Positions 47,480-59,484 of a stretch of DNA of 64,000 nucleotides are shown piece after piece (position 1 is the first letter of the stretch; each line of letters begins with the position of its first letter). The DNA is taken from positions 218,126,997 through 218,190,996 of the forward strand of contig NC_081406.1 of the NCBI RefSeq assembly GCF_030272615.1. Direction: 5' to 3'. This DNA is from Cryptomeria japonica (Eukaryota; Streptophyta; Pinopsida; Cupressales; Cupressaceae). The translations under genes were made by a program, and so were the position numbers. Under the pieces are notes generated by a model. It ran no database searches and was not told the DNA's origin. It saw only the letters and a program-made list of their open reading frames with translations.

Positions 47480-47686
47480 ATTTCACGTGTAAAAGAAGTG
47501 GGCAAGAATAAGGTGGTAGTGAGGAAATGGAAGAATTTGTATATTGGAATATGGAAGAGTCCACAAGGTAAATGGGTTGTCGAGATTAGGAATTTTGGAA
47601 AGGGTGTATTGGTTTGGCTTGGAATTTTTTCTCCTACTAGCTTGAAGGACTTGCATTTAAGACCAATCAACAACAGAATTGTTTGA
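47480..47686 (+). pseudogene. AP2/ERF DNA-binding domain fragment, copy 2
   Basis: An open stretch reading '[18 protein letters not shown]', then '[20 protein letters not shown]', then '[11 protein letters not shown]'. Order and spacing match the beta-sheet half of an AP2/ERF domain: Tyr-Arg-Gly-Ile-Arg (here YIGIW), Gly-Lys-Trp, Glu-Ile-Arg, Val-Trp-Leu-Gly-Phe. The helix half (Ala-Ala-Arg-Ala-Tyr-Asp) is missing or unrecognisable, and the first Arg contacts are lost. 'RKNLY.GI' is reminiscent of group VII ERFs. This is a dead duplicate of a transcription-factor gene. Confidence 0.78.
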
Positions 47687-47905
47687 TGAAGATTTTGCAG
47701 TCATCAATGTATAAGTATAGTGTGTAAGGTAAACTTCTTACATGTAGGTTGAGATCATTATTATGACACCCCATATAGTGTAAGGTGAACTTCTTACAAG
47801 TAGTTTGAGATCATCGTGATGATACAAGTAGTTTGAGATCATTGCGATGACAGCCATGGGCACATAAGAATGATATTTCAATAAGGTTGAGATACATTGT
47901 TATGA

Positions 47906-48754
47906 TACCCCCACATATAAATGATATTTCAATTTACAGTGATATTGGGCTGAGGTGTTTCTATAAGCATGATTTGATAAACCTGAATTTTGGGTTTTAT
48001 AATTGGATTGGAGGATCTCCGGCACAAGTACCATACCTTGCTCATTGGGTACTCCCGCTTTGACTAATCCTATTCTGTATTCATTGCATTGTTCTCTACT
48101 GTCGACAAACAGATACCCTTCTTTCTCGTAGGATTCATTAAATACCAGCAGTGGATCAAACGTTTTGAAATATGCATTACTCCATTCAAATTTCTCTGAA
48201 AAGGGGAAAAACTACCTACAATACATAATACCTATAAGTTTATAGGTAGCTTCTCTGACATAGACGTTTACTGATAACGGGCATGTGCTTTCTGCAGAAA
48301 CAGAAACAGAAACAGGAACAGGCTGCAGTCAATCAGTTAGTGACTTTTCCCAATATAAGGCAATCCATGCATATATATTGCAAGTTCACACAGACAATGC
48401 AGAAAGTTAGAAAAGAAAATGATGCCCATTGGAGCAAAGAAATCGCGATATGTATAATCAAAAGAGTGGTGAAGGAGCAAAGCAATTAAGTTTGTATAGG
48501 ACTGGTAACGGTTTTAATAGAGTACGATCTTTGTACGTCAGGTGGAGTTTAATGAGAAAAGAGTTGCAGATTTTCCATGTGATGTTCTGTCTCTCCGTTT
48601 GTCTGTTATAATATGACTGCCATTCCAAAGGCCAGCCGCCAGCCTCAGACCTGTTACTTGCAATAAATGGTGTCCACAATGCAGTTGTTTTGAAATAACT
48701 TCTGCACAAATCCCATTCCCAATGAAGTGACAGATTCAAAGTATCTGCTGCCAT
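47906..48754 (-). CDS. Candidate host gene of unknown function, two exon-like blocks
   Basis: Minus strand. Block 1 starts at ATG 48754 in a good context (gtcccATGGCAG) and reads 'MAADTLNLSLHWEWDLCRSY' and 'FKTTALWTPFIASNRSEAGG'. Possible GT donors follow within 120 bases. Block 2 begins after ttttcag (about 48217) with 'EKFEWSNAYFKTFDPLLVFN' and 'EGYLFVDSREQCNEYRIGLV', with a possible donor at 'gagcaag/gtatgg' (about 48043); if unspliced, the frame stays open to a TAA at about 47906. The two blocks resemble each other around W...YFKT....PF. Composition is less AT-rich than the surroundings. No family recognised. Alternatives are an old gene fragment or part of a mobile element. Confidence 0.4.
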
Positions 48755-51700
48755 GGGACTAACTGTCTCTGTTCAGAGGCTTTATTGTTTTAGTTTCTAT
48801 TTCTATACGAACAAAAGTAACTTTTCGTAGCCCTAATCTAGGTAAGTAAATTAGGGTTAGTAAATTTAGATTAAATATATGATAAATGGGAATGCGAGTT
48901 GAAGATAATTGAAATTGGTATTTTAGGTCAGGGTCTCCTAGAGGGGGGCTTTCAAAATAATTTAGTGGGTATTTCAGGTCAGGGTTTTATGGAGGGTAGC
49001 TTTCTAAATGTTCAAGTTCTGGAATTTATAAAAGTTGGTGGTCTCATGAATTTTGTTATTTGGCATATTCAATTCTTGTGTGTATATATATATAAAAATT
49101 AAAGAAATAATTGATAAACATTGAAAAATTTGAGATGATTGACAAGTGGAAGAAAAAAACCTAAGCTCGTGGGGCAATTTCTAACCACCCCACCTTTTCC
49201 ACCTGCTCAAATGTGCAGCCCTAAAAAGTGAGGGCTGTATTTTTTAATCCTTTAGGAAATTTTAGTTGACTTGATGAGACTTCTCGCTCCTTTAAAAATA
49301 GATCCTAAAGCCCCTGTCATGGGACCCCACCCTTAGGTAATCTTAGCATTTGAATTTTTTTGTGGAATTCTAATTTATTTTGGGCTGACTTTGTGGTTCT
49401 AGATAAATCTGGTATTCTAGATCTGAATTTTGATGCATTTTCTTGATCGAGCAAAGTATAGAGTTTTACATTTTGAATAGCTATATTCTTTGGTACTTGT
49501 TGAATCTTAAGGACCAATGGTATTTGAAAAAACTTTGGAGAGATTGTTAAAATGCCAAGTCGAATTCTCATAGGCCAACCCCTTGAAAGATCGATTTTAT
49601 GAGCATGAAATGATAAACAAATATTAGACAAGTATGCAAGTAATCTAGATGTGGATGTTGATACAATATTTTAATTATAATTAAAATCTCCAAATTAAAA
49701 TGTCATAAAGTGCTCCTTGTAAATGCAAATGATTATTCAATGTTTGATCAATGATTAATAATGCTTAAATTAATGTTCACAAATCAAGGACATATATGGT
49801 TCACTTAGAACACTACTGATTGCCTTATTAATTCAATCTCTTGACATGCATTTACATACATAGAAAACATAGATCAAACCACTTAATCACATTAAATTGA
49901 ATTCATGACACACACTCACAGCAACATACACATGCCGAATAATCATTCCAAACATAGCAAGATCACACAACACTTTTCAACATTTCAACGAGAACATATA
50001 AATACTCAAAGCAAGACATAATTCCATAAACAAGATCATTGCACATCTCAAAGAAACACTCTCATTGCACCCATTCTAAAAGCTTATACCACACCAACAC
50101 AAGTCCTAATAGTAGTCACATAGTAGTGTACAACTATAGAAAAACCTCACATAAGTAAAAAATATTGACCAAAATAATAAATAGAGCACACTACCCACTA
50201 GTGGAAAATGGTGTACACCACAAGTTAGGCAATAAAATTCCATTTCAAGTATCTTATCTCTAGTGATTAAAGGGGATAAAAAAATGTGTAACACAACCTA
50301 TGATGCCCTAACCTTGTAAGAGAATGACAAATTGTGTGATTTGAGTCTATGACAAAACAATTGAACTCAAATTCTTGCTCCAATCCTCATACAATATTAT
50401 CTCAAATAGAGATGATCTTCACATGTGCTAGAATTGGAGTAGAGAAAGTGATGTTGGATGTGTCCATCCACAAAGACACTTGATTCCTCTCAGTCCAATA
50501 TAATCATAGTACCTTATTTGTAACCAAAGAACCTAAAGTCTCTTAGTAATAGCAGTTGGCCTAGAGAAGCATGGATTAGACTTCCACTTATTTACTAAAA
50601 ATTAACACATAACCTAACATTTTTGATAAATTTAAGAAAAGACAATATCAACCCAAATTAGAATCACATGTAACCATTATCTAATCATCTTAGACCCTTC
50701 ATACAAGGAAAACACACTTGATACTAACTATGATCAATACAAATTCTAAACCCACAAATATAAACATAGATGGCAAAGATAATAAGTTCCAAAACAATGT
50801 TTTCTAATCTCCTATTATATTTCTCATGTTCTCTCTTGGATCTAACTTTCCAGTGTTAAATATAATAATTAATAAAGAATATAATTAAGTTTGAAAGAAT
50901 ATTTCATGTTCTCTTGACAATTTTTCTAGGATCATATATATCAAACTAAAGCATTTTCTATCGTTCATGAATAAATAGTAATTTTTGGTGATTTCTTAAT
51001 ATTGAAAAAAAATCAAATTCAAATAGGTATATTGAATAAGAAATATCAAATTCAAACAAGCATATCAGCTCTTTCATAAATATGAATCTACATTCTTATT
51101 AAATCCAAATAAAATTTTATCCATGATAAGGTTGTACCTTAAGGTCCTTTACAAACTTTAAAATAATTGACAAAGATTGATAATCCTTTAATTATGCAAT
51201 AGCTTCCTAATGACATTTTCTTTCTTTTTCAATAAAAACAATTATTTTTCCTTCATCAATCTAATTGTAGGAATAACCCTTAATAATATTCTCTTCTTAA
51301 ATAAGAGAAAATCATAATTTAGTAATAGCTTATGTTCTTACACTTCTCATATAAAATGCATAATTAATAGAATATTAGTTTTTTGATTATTCTATTATTT
51401 AAAACTTATAAAGAATAAAAAAAAAAAAAACCCTTTAGCTTTATTTATCTAAAAATAATTATTTATTTTCCATTTTTCTAATTAAGAATTTACACATATA
51501 AAATCATTCAATTTAAAATAGTTAAATTTATTTTATCAATTTATAATGCCACATGCATTGTGGCCAGGGTGCTCCTAGATAGTTCTACCTCCCACGGTTG
51601 TTCTTTGACCCACAACCATTGGAATGGTTAGAGTTTCTTTGCTCAATGTTCCCGATCACAAAGATCCTAAGCCCCTCATCACCACTTTGGTGGCAGGGGT

Positions 51701-52689
51701 GATCCGACTCAACAACACCCTACTTCTCCCCTGCATGAAGGTTCTTCCTCCAGGTGGCCTACATGTGGTGTAGGGCCATATACTGGTGGTGGTAGCGGTT
51801 GACCTTTGGCTAGCGATGGCGATGTATAGCTAGACTCTTCAAAGTGGCTCCCTTGGTTGGATCTGGCTATTTCGCCAAAGAGAACTAAAGATAAAGACAA
51901 AGGAGAGATGAATGGTGATGAGAGGTGGTCCCTTCCTAACATCACCCCAGACCTCGCTTATGTATGGGCAAAATTAGATGATCGAGGTCCTCCCCCACCT
52001 CACAGAGATGTTTCTCTTTCCACTTAAGTGTATTTTCTATTATTTCTATTAGTTTTCTTTTCGAGCACTACCCACATGACTTTAAGGGGTGACCTTGTAT
52101 CCCTCTATATTTTTTTTTTTTGAATATGTGTATATATTATTTATATTAATAAAAATTGACACACATATTCATAAAACAAAGTAGTTAATTAATTATCTTT
52201 AAAGTTTCCCAAATAATTAAATTGTTGACAAGATACTTTAACACCTATGCCTAGTTCACTTTCTTTGATACTTGTACTTACTACACAATATAAGCTTGCA
52301 CGAAAGTATTTAGTAGCATTTTTAGACAATAATAATATCAATATTAAGGCATCTGGTTAACAAAGATAACAAGATGGTAGTGTCTATTGGAGCTATGAAC
52401 ATTAGGGACTACAATCCCTAGTCACATCTTGTTCATCATGTGGGTGTTGCTACATGTCGTTGTTTGGAATTGTAGAGGCTAGTAAAGATGCTTGGGGGAG
52501 ATTTTGGGGGGTGTTTAAAAGAAAGGTGTTTGTGGGGGTATTCGATGTGGTAGATGTGAGTTGGGATTTTTTGTGTGGGGTGGAGGTGAGTGGTTTTTTT
52601 TTGTTGTTTCTCTTTGTCTTGTGGCTATGGTAGAGGGGATAAACTCAAGGAGACTCTATCATTCCATGAGGTGTTATTGAGGTTTAAGT
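48755..52689. other. AT-rich noncoding stretch
   Basis: Short frames only (for example 49317-49631 minus, 50106-50294 minus, 51709-51945 minus), without motifs. From 49640 to 51540 the sequence is very AT-rich. At 51550-52120 a GC-richer island ends in 'ggggtgaccttgtatccctc' plus a T-run, like the 3' end of plant LINEs, but no RT could be read. Confidence 0.45.
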
Positions 52690-54870
52690 AGGCCCCATCC
52701 TTGCAAGATAATGATGCTTATTTTTTGAACAAAGGTGTGCATTAAGAAAATCTAAAGCCCCAATCTTAAAACATTTAATGGTTGCCTTGAGAGTTGCCAA
52801 GACAACTAATTTTGGTGATTGAACCGAATTTGGTTGAAAAATATGTTATCTATTTCATGTCCTTATTTATAAGTTCATCGAGATCCAAGTCTCTCTCCCA
52901 TTCTTTGATTCATAGGTTTGTTAGTCCTAAAATCTTGAGTAGGATACATAGAGGTGATGCTAATGGGTAATATCTATTTCATGATAGTTTTTTCATGTTT
53001 CATACATAAAAAATGAGGTTTTTGAAGGAAAAAATTATTTTCATAATCAAGTGGGCCTATTCAACAAGCCCTAACATGTTGGTTTTAACCCAGCTAAGGA
53101 GCTTCCATCTAGGGTTTCAATTTGGGTAAGACTCCCTTGGCTCCTACTATATTTCTAGAGAAATTATATCTTGCACACGATAGATTTGTTGTTGGGTAAG
53201 CGGGTGGAACTATCACAACAAACTATGAATAAAAAGGTAATTTATTTTTCCCATTTTTATTGCAATTGGTTTGAATAATCCTTTGCTAGATTCACTAGAA
53301 ATTCATGTTGGTTTTGTTTCATGGGTGCAACAAACTAATTGTGAGGCTCTCCCATTCCAATTCTATATTTCTCATAAATATGGGTATTTACAGAGAAAGT
53401 TCCCTAAAGTTAGCCTTGCAGGGCTCCCTCCCAGTGGGGCTCCATATAGTGTGCCTCCTCACTCAATTCCAATGAAGGACAAGGGGGAGGGTCCAATGTC
53501 AGAAGGGGATGCTAATAAGGAAGGTTTTATTCTATTAAAACATGTAATAAGGGTCGAGGGTTGTAGAGGACACTCAAAGGTAGGCAGGTTGAAGACTTCT
53601 TTAATTCCTTTCATGCTTTGGAAGACTTTAATCAATAAGAGATCAATCTAGAGGGCCTACATATGAGTGTTGAGAATTTAGAGATTGACCAAATAGATGT
53701 TGGGGTGGTTGATAATAAAAAAAATCTATATGTAGGGAAAGTTGAATCTCAATTGGTCACTGATTAGTGTATGCGAGACCCTTATGGTTTGGATACCTCA
53801 AGGAAAGATGAGTTGTTTAAGAGTTCACCCCTAGCTATTATAGCTCCATTTATAGAGGCGAGTGATTGTGATTCAAGGAATGACAATAAAGGCCCACCCA
53901 CTCTGAATTACAACAAAAAATATCAAAAGAGTGGTCCAAAGAAGAATAGTTTAAGGTTCATGATGAAAGAAAGATCACGATAAAATGAAATTAATGGGGG
54001 AGATGTTAGTGGAGTAGAGGTTTGTCAAGACCATTGACTCTTATTTCTCAAAATATTAGAAATGATTGTCTATCTTGGAATGCAAGGAGGTGAAACAACA
54101 TCCCTAGACAAAAATTTGTTCATGACTTGATTATAATTAACTCTCGTAATGTTATGTTTATTCAGGAGTTGAAGTTATCTATGGAGGGAATGGGAAACAT
54201 TACTTCCAAATTATGGTGGAGGGGCCAATTTCAGTATACTAGGGCCCAATAAAATGCTGGAGGGATCACTTGCCTATTTGATCTATGTAAGATTACTCCT
54301 CTCTAGTGGCTTTCTAATAGGTATTTTATTTCGATGGTTACCTTTAGTTTTTATTTTGGTGAAAAGTCCTCTGGCTCACCAATGTTTATGATTCATTTGA
54401 CTTTGCTAGAAATATTAGACTATAGAGTCACATAGGGTATGTGAGATATGTAGCCCTCCTTCCTTGGATTTTGGCTAGGGAATTTAATGTTATCACTAGT
54501 TTGGAGGAGAAAAGGGGAGGAATTGCAAGACTTGGGCTCTTTTCTTTGATGTTTAAGGATAATAATATCTTGCTACACTTGGTTGATATTAATCTAGGGA
54601 ATGGTTAATACACATGGAGCAATAGGAGATGTGGTAATAATTCTATTTTTGAGTGACTTGCTAGATTTCTAGTCTCTAGTTTTTGGCTTGGCAATATAAG
54701 GAGTATTAAAGCTCTGAGATAAAGGAGTGGAGGGGTTTGGATCATCGACTCATCAAACTCTTAGCTTCAGTTTTTTGGGATAAAAAGAATTCTTTGAATT
54801 TCAGCTTATGTGGTTTAAGTGCAGCCTATTTGGCTAAACTTTCATTGAAATTTTAAACCTTTGATAAATT
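52690..54870 (+). mobile_element. Degenerate L1-like LINE: ORF1 and endonuclease remnants
   Basis: ORF1 remnant: 'LLDSLEIHVGFVSWVQQTNC' then 'ALPFQFYISHKYGYLQRKFP' (53280-53400). This is the plant L1 ORF1 pattern W-Q-x-x-x-Y-E-x-x-P-F-x-C-x-x-C-H-x-Y-G-H-L with the zinc-knuckle Cys lost. Endonuclease remnant: 'CLSWNARR' (54068), 'MFIQELKLS' (54148), 'REFNVITSLEEKRGG' (about 54478) and 'YTWSNRRCGNN' (about 54608). Those are the APE-type motifs N, E, D/N and YTW. The copy is 5' truncated or too decayed at the start. Reverse transcriptase is not seen. Many stops. Confidence 0.75.
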
Positions 54871-54939
54871 ATGAAAAATGTTGGAGAGCGATAAGAGGAA
54901 AACAAAAAGAAAGAAGGAAGGTGAATAGTGAGAGAAAAA

Positions 54940-55270
54940 CAAAGACACAAGACCCTCACCCATAAACCTTTCACCCTCAATTGAAAACCCTAAACTCTAT
55001 ACGAATACTCCAAAACCTCAAGTGTAGGTCCAATACTCTAGACCATGTAATCAATACCCTTAACCCTATAATCTATACTCTATACCTTGTACTTGATAGC
55101 CTCAACCATAGAAACTTAAACCATTTAAAACCTATACCAATATCCTAGACCCTATAAGCCCATATGCTAAACCCTCGACCCTATACCAATACCATAAACC
55201 TTATAACCCCATATGCTAAACCCTCAACCCTAAACCTTATACCTCAACCATAAAGATAAATTATATACCC
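54940..55270 (+). repeat. Degenerate CCCTAAA-like tract
   Basis: About 330 bp of words such as aaccctaaact, ctaaaccctcaaccct and tataccctatgccct. They recall the Arabidopsis-type telomere repeat (CCCTAAA) but with many changes, so this is an interstitial or coincidental C/A/T-rich repeat. Confidence 0.5.
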
Positions 55271-55408
55271 TATGCCCTCGACCATATAAAACATGTACCC
55301 TATAATTGGACCATATAAAGATACAAAAGAACAAAAAGAGACCTAGAAAAATAAAGGGAGTGAGAGACCTAAAGAGGGGAGGGAAAATGAAGAGGAATGA
55401 TAGAGCAA

Positions 55409-55410
<2 letters not shown>

Positions 55411-55488
<78 letters not shown>
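55411..55488 (+). repeat. (GA)n microsatellite
   Basis: About 78 bp of uninterrupted GA, within a longer purine-rich tract (55340-55680). The long minus-strand frame across it is an artefact. Confidence 0.97.
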
Positions 55489-55491
<3 letters not shown>

Positions 55492-55732
55492 GTGAGAACT
55501 AGGGAACGAGGAGATGTGGAGAGGGAAATAGATGGGGGTAAGGATGGAGGGGGAGATAGAGAGGGGAAAGGGAAGAAAGTAGGGGAGAGACCTAGAGAGA
55601 GGAAGGAGTAAGGAAGAAAGTGATGGAGAGACCTAGAGAGGGGAGAGAGTGAGGAAGAAAGTGAGGTTGAGATACCTATAGACACAAGAGAGGTGAGAAG
55701 TCAAGCTATCCACAACCACACAAGAGCTTACA

Positions 55733-56177
55733 ATGAAGAACATCCCAATGGTTGAAAAGCACCAACCACCTGACCATGTGGAACCAAAGGAACCACCCCC
55801 CATACTAGGAGATTACAAAAGATCCCACTCATACTCTAAATCTAGGCTGACACCTAACAACCAAAGGAAGACCAACACAACAAAAACAAGAAAGAAGAAT
55901 TGCAAAATCATAAAAAACAATAAGAACTTCAACATAGACCTCTAGAGGCAGCACACCAAAGAAGCTCAAGGCACTAAGGAATTGCATGTAGGGAAAAGAG
56001 TGTCATCACATGCAACATGTGGATACCTAGGCACTGGTCCCAGCTATCCCAAAGCACATGTGGAGCCATCTCCGTTTATGGAGTGAGGAAGATTAGCTTA
56101 CCTGGGTTTCCAAGGCCTTCCTAGTCCTATCCCAGCCCTCTACCGTAGAGCAAGCCAAAGGGGCCAACAAATTTTAT
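55733..56177 (+). other. Unassigned sequence left of Copia 2
   Basis: A 70-codon Lys/Asn-rich frame (55733-55945) and a GC-richer segment without motifs. The last five bases, tttat (56173-56177), are the left target duplication of Copia 2. Confidence 0.35.
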
Positions 56178-56509
56178 TGAAGAAGTTGAGAAAGTACAAC
56201 TTCTGAGATCCCAAGAGTTTGTATGCAAGAATACGTGTCACAAGAGAAGATTTGAGACTGAACACAAAAAAGGCTCTGAAAAAAGAGATTATCATTCAGA
56301 GAGGGAATAAAAAAGAAAAGTTACAATACAATCCTTATGACAAGAGAATAGAAACCCTAAATATGTACAACCCTAAAGAAACCCTAAAGGGATAACGAGT
56401 ATTTAATAATTAGAATAACTATTAAATACCTAAGTTTAGCTTAAGCGTAGAGTATAATAGACTAATAATTAAATAAATAATTATTAGCTAATACAAGATA
56501 ACTCTAACA
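56178..56509 (-). repeat. 3' LTR of Copia 2
   Basis: 332 bp, TGAAGAAG...TCTAACA. Direct copy of 61770-62099. Adjacent to the polypurine tract. Confidence 0.95.
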
Positions 56510-56819
56510 CCCCCCCTTAAGATGAACTTAGGGAGTAGCTAAAAACTAAATGCAGGAAAGAAAAAACTGCAACTACAGGAAGAAGGCAAAATTTGGGTCT
56601 CGACAACAAGGCCTGATGAGGTACCCAATCACAACCAAATCTCTATGAAATAAAGAAATAGAGAAAACCACATGGGAAAAACTCTACTTCAAAAAGAGAT
56701 GGGAAAAAGCATGTAAAGAAAAAAAATGAAGGAAGGAAGGCCTCAATGAGACCCCCCTAGGACAACTTCCTTCACCCCAAGCATAGAGCACAACTGAAGA
56801 GAGCGCGAAGATGCAAAAG

Positions 56820-58298
56820 GTTTAGTGAAGATGCTAGCAACCTGCTCCTTTGTAGGAATGTACTCCAAGATGAGAAAGCCATCCTAAGTCAACTGTTCGA
56901 TGAAGTGCATGTAAAGCTCAATGTGTTTAGACCTCTCGTTCTCCACTAGGTTGCGGAAAAGATGAATGACACTCTGATTGCCACACCAAAGAATAGTGGG
57001 ACTATCAGGATGGAACCCAAACTCAGTCATCAACTGTCAAAGCCATAAAACCTCTTGACTGGCTAACACTGCTGCTCGGTACTCAGCCTCTATAGATGAT
57101 AATGCAATAGAAGACTGCTTCTTGCAAGACATGTGATAGGACCAGAACCAAGGCAAAAAACAAAGCCAGAAGTAGACTTACGATCTTGAGCATCACCAAC
57201 CCACTCTGAGTCAGTGAAGCCAACAATGTGAGGGGATCCTGAAGTATAGTGAATGCCAAATTGTATAGTGCCCCAAATTTATTACAAAATACATTTGGTT
57301 GCTTGTCAATGGCTCTCATGAGGATCATGGGAGAACCGAGAGACAAGACCAACTGCAAAAGAAAGATCCGGGCGCATATGTGTCAGGTACAACAAACTGC
57401 CAACCAACTACTGATATAAGGTAGAATCCACGGAAGGTGTAGAATAAGTGGGAGACAAAACAATGCCTAACTGAAATGGTGTGGGTGCAGGCTTGCAAGT
57501 AAGCATGTCAAATCTGTGAAGCATATCAAGAGCATACTTCTTTTGAAGTATGGAAATCCCATCGGAAGACTAAAGAACCTGTAGGCCCAAAAAATAGTGC
57601 AGAAGGCCAAGATTTGTCATCTCAAACTGCTCCACCAAGGCTCACTAAATATCCTGAATCAAGGAGGATGAGCTACCAGTAATGATAAGATCATCAACAT
57701 AGAGCACAAGAAAAACTATATCATCCCTCTAACACTGAATGTATACGGTAGGATCAGAATGACAACGTGTAAAGAGTGTGGAAAGAAAGAAAGAGTCTAT
57801 CTTCTCATACCAGGCCCGAGGAGGCTGTTTGAGACCATATAATGAAAGTTGAAGTCTACAAACTAAAGAGGAATCCTGCACAAATCTCTAAGGCTACTCC
57901 ATATAGATCTCCTCACGAAGGTCTCCATGCAAGAAAGCACTCTTCACATCCATTTGAAAAACTGTCCATCCTCATGAAGCTGCCAAAGAAAGTACAAAAC
58001 AAATGGAATTCATCTTGGTGATAGGAGAAAAGGTCTCAGAGTAATCAATACCCTCCACCTGAGAAAACCCATTCACAACAAGACGAGCCTTATACTTTTT
58101 AATAGAACCATCTGTAGCATACTTGGTACGATACACCCACTTGCACCGAACCAACTTTCTTCCCTTTGGAAGAGAATAAAGATCCCAAGTATGATTCTTC
58201 ATCAAAGAAGAATACTCCTCATCCATGGCCCTATCCCACTTTGGGTGACCTGTCGCCTCTAAAATGTTTTGAGGATCATCCAAAATGGCATGACTCAA
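56820..58298 (-). pseudogene. Copia 2 reverse transcriptase and RNase H
   Basis: RT at 57972-58298: 'ATGHPKWDRAMDEEYSSLMK', 'HTWDLYSLPKGRKLVRCKWV' and 'VEGIDYSETFSPITK'. The polymerase motif lies further on (about 57690, a 'VLYVDDLIITG'-type word on the minus strand). RNase H spans about 56830-57420 in shifted frames with 'SLLYLTHMRPDLSFAVGLVS', 'VGFTDSEWVGDAQDRKSTSG' and 'SIEAEYRAA'. Frameshifts separate the segments. Confidence 0.88.
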
Positions 58299-58718
58299 AA
58301 GACTAGAACCAGATGTCTAGGCACAAGTACGATAAGTGTCCATAGGATCACCTGCCATAGAACCAACAACATCATCTATAAACCGGGCCCACTTGGGAAA
58401 AGGCTGAGTAGTAGGTGGTGGTGGTGGTGGTGAAGGTGGACCATCATCCGCATCATCCTCAAGGAAGAAGGAATACTCAAAAGATGAAGAGGGAGGGGGA
58501 GGTAGTGAGGGAGAAGTTGCTGATGGAGAATCCATCTAAGGAAGGTGCTCATCAAACTGGACATCCCGCCTAAACAAGACCTCTCTGGAATCAGGATTAA
58601 ACAACCTGTATGCCTTAACATCCTCACAGTAGCCAACAAAAATGAGTGGTCAACTCTTCCTCTCCATGGATTTCCTCTGAGCATCTAGAATAAATGCCCA
58701 AGCCTCACTACAAAAAAC

Positions 58719-59330
58719 TCAGAATGAAGAAACATCAGGCTTGACATGGGACCAAGCCTCCTTAGGAGTCAACTGGTGCAATGCCTTATGAGGCATCCGA
58801 TTCTGAATATAGGTGGCACAATTAACTACCTCAGCCCAAAAAGTAGGCTGCATAGAATGTGACTGAAGTATGCAATTGGCCATCTCCCATAGTGTTCTGT
58901 TCTTTCCCTCAGCAACACCATTTTGTTGAGGGGTGTGAGGAACTGATAGCTGATGCTGCAAACCATGCTCTGTGCAGAAATCTATAAAATCTTGATTCAC
59001 ATATTCTCTCCCATTATCTGTGCGTATCCTCTTTATAGAAAGACCAATCTTCTTCTCTACAAATGTCTTAAAGACTCGAAATTAAAGACTCGAAATGAAT
59101 CAAAGACACCAAACTTGTACTTAAGAAAGTACACCCATGTGCGTTTGGAGAAGTCATCAATGAAAGTGAGCACATACTTGGACCCTGAAAAAGATGGAGT
59201 TGGAAATGACATAAGATCACTGTGGATCAAATCCAAGGGTGCCTTAGCAAGGGTGGCTCTGCCTATAGGAAAACGATCACGGTGATGCTTTCCAAGTGCA
59301 CAACCTCGACATACAACATCAGTATAGGAT
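58719..59330 (-). pseudogene. Copia 2 integrase
   Basis: 'IDFCTEHGLQHQLSVPHTPQ' followed by 'QNGVAEGKNRTL' and 'PTFWAEVVNCATYIQNRMP' (58719-59000) are typical Copia integrase C-terminal core words. The usual 'ERKNRT' has become 'EGKNRT', so Arg is lost. Upstream, 'DLIHSDLM'-type and 'DNGREYVNQDF'-type words occur in broken frames, and 59057-59095 carries a short duplication (aaagactcgaaat). Confidence 0.88.
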
Positions 59331-59484
59331 ATCTGAGGAGCCCAATAACAAGTGCTTGTGTGCTCATCTATTGTAAGTATCTATAGTTGACATGGACAAA
59401 ACGCTCATGCCACAGTCTGCTCACTGAATCTACATGTGCTATAAGAGAAACACTTGAACCATCTAGACTCTCAAAGCCATCAAA

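Noticed and set aside
51550-52120. Second LINE 3' end
   Set aside because: The terminal words resemble a LINE 3' UTR, but no RT or target duplication could be identified, so it is left as unassigned.
55230-55685. 151-codon minus-strand frame and 61-codon plus-strand Arg/Glu frame
   Set aside because: Both cross the (GA)n microsatellite and a purine-rich tract; no motif outside the repeat.
58317-58684. Pro-rich and His-rich frames between Copia 2 integrase and RT
   Set aside because: Part of the Copia 2 linker between integrase and RT, read in two frames; no separate gene.
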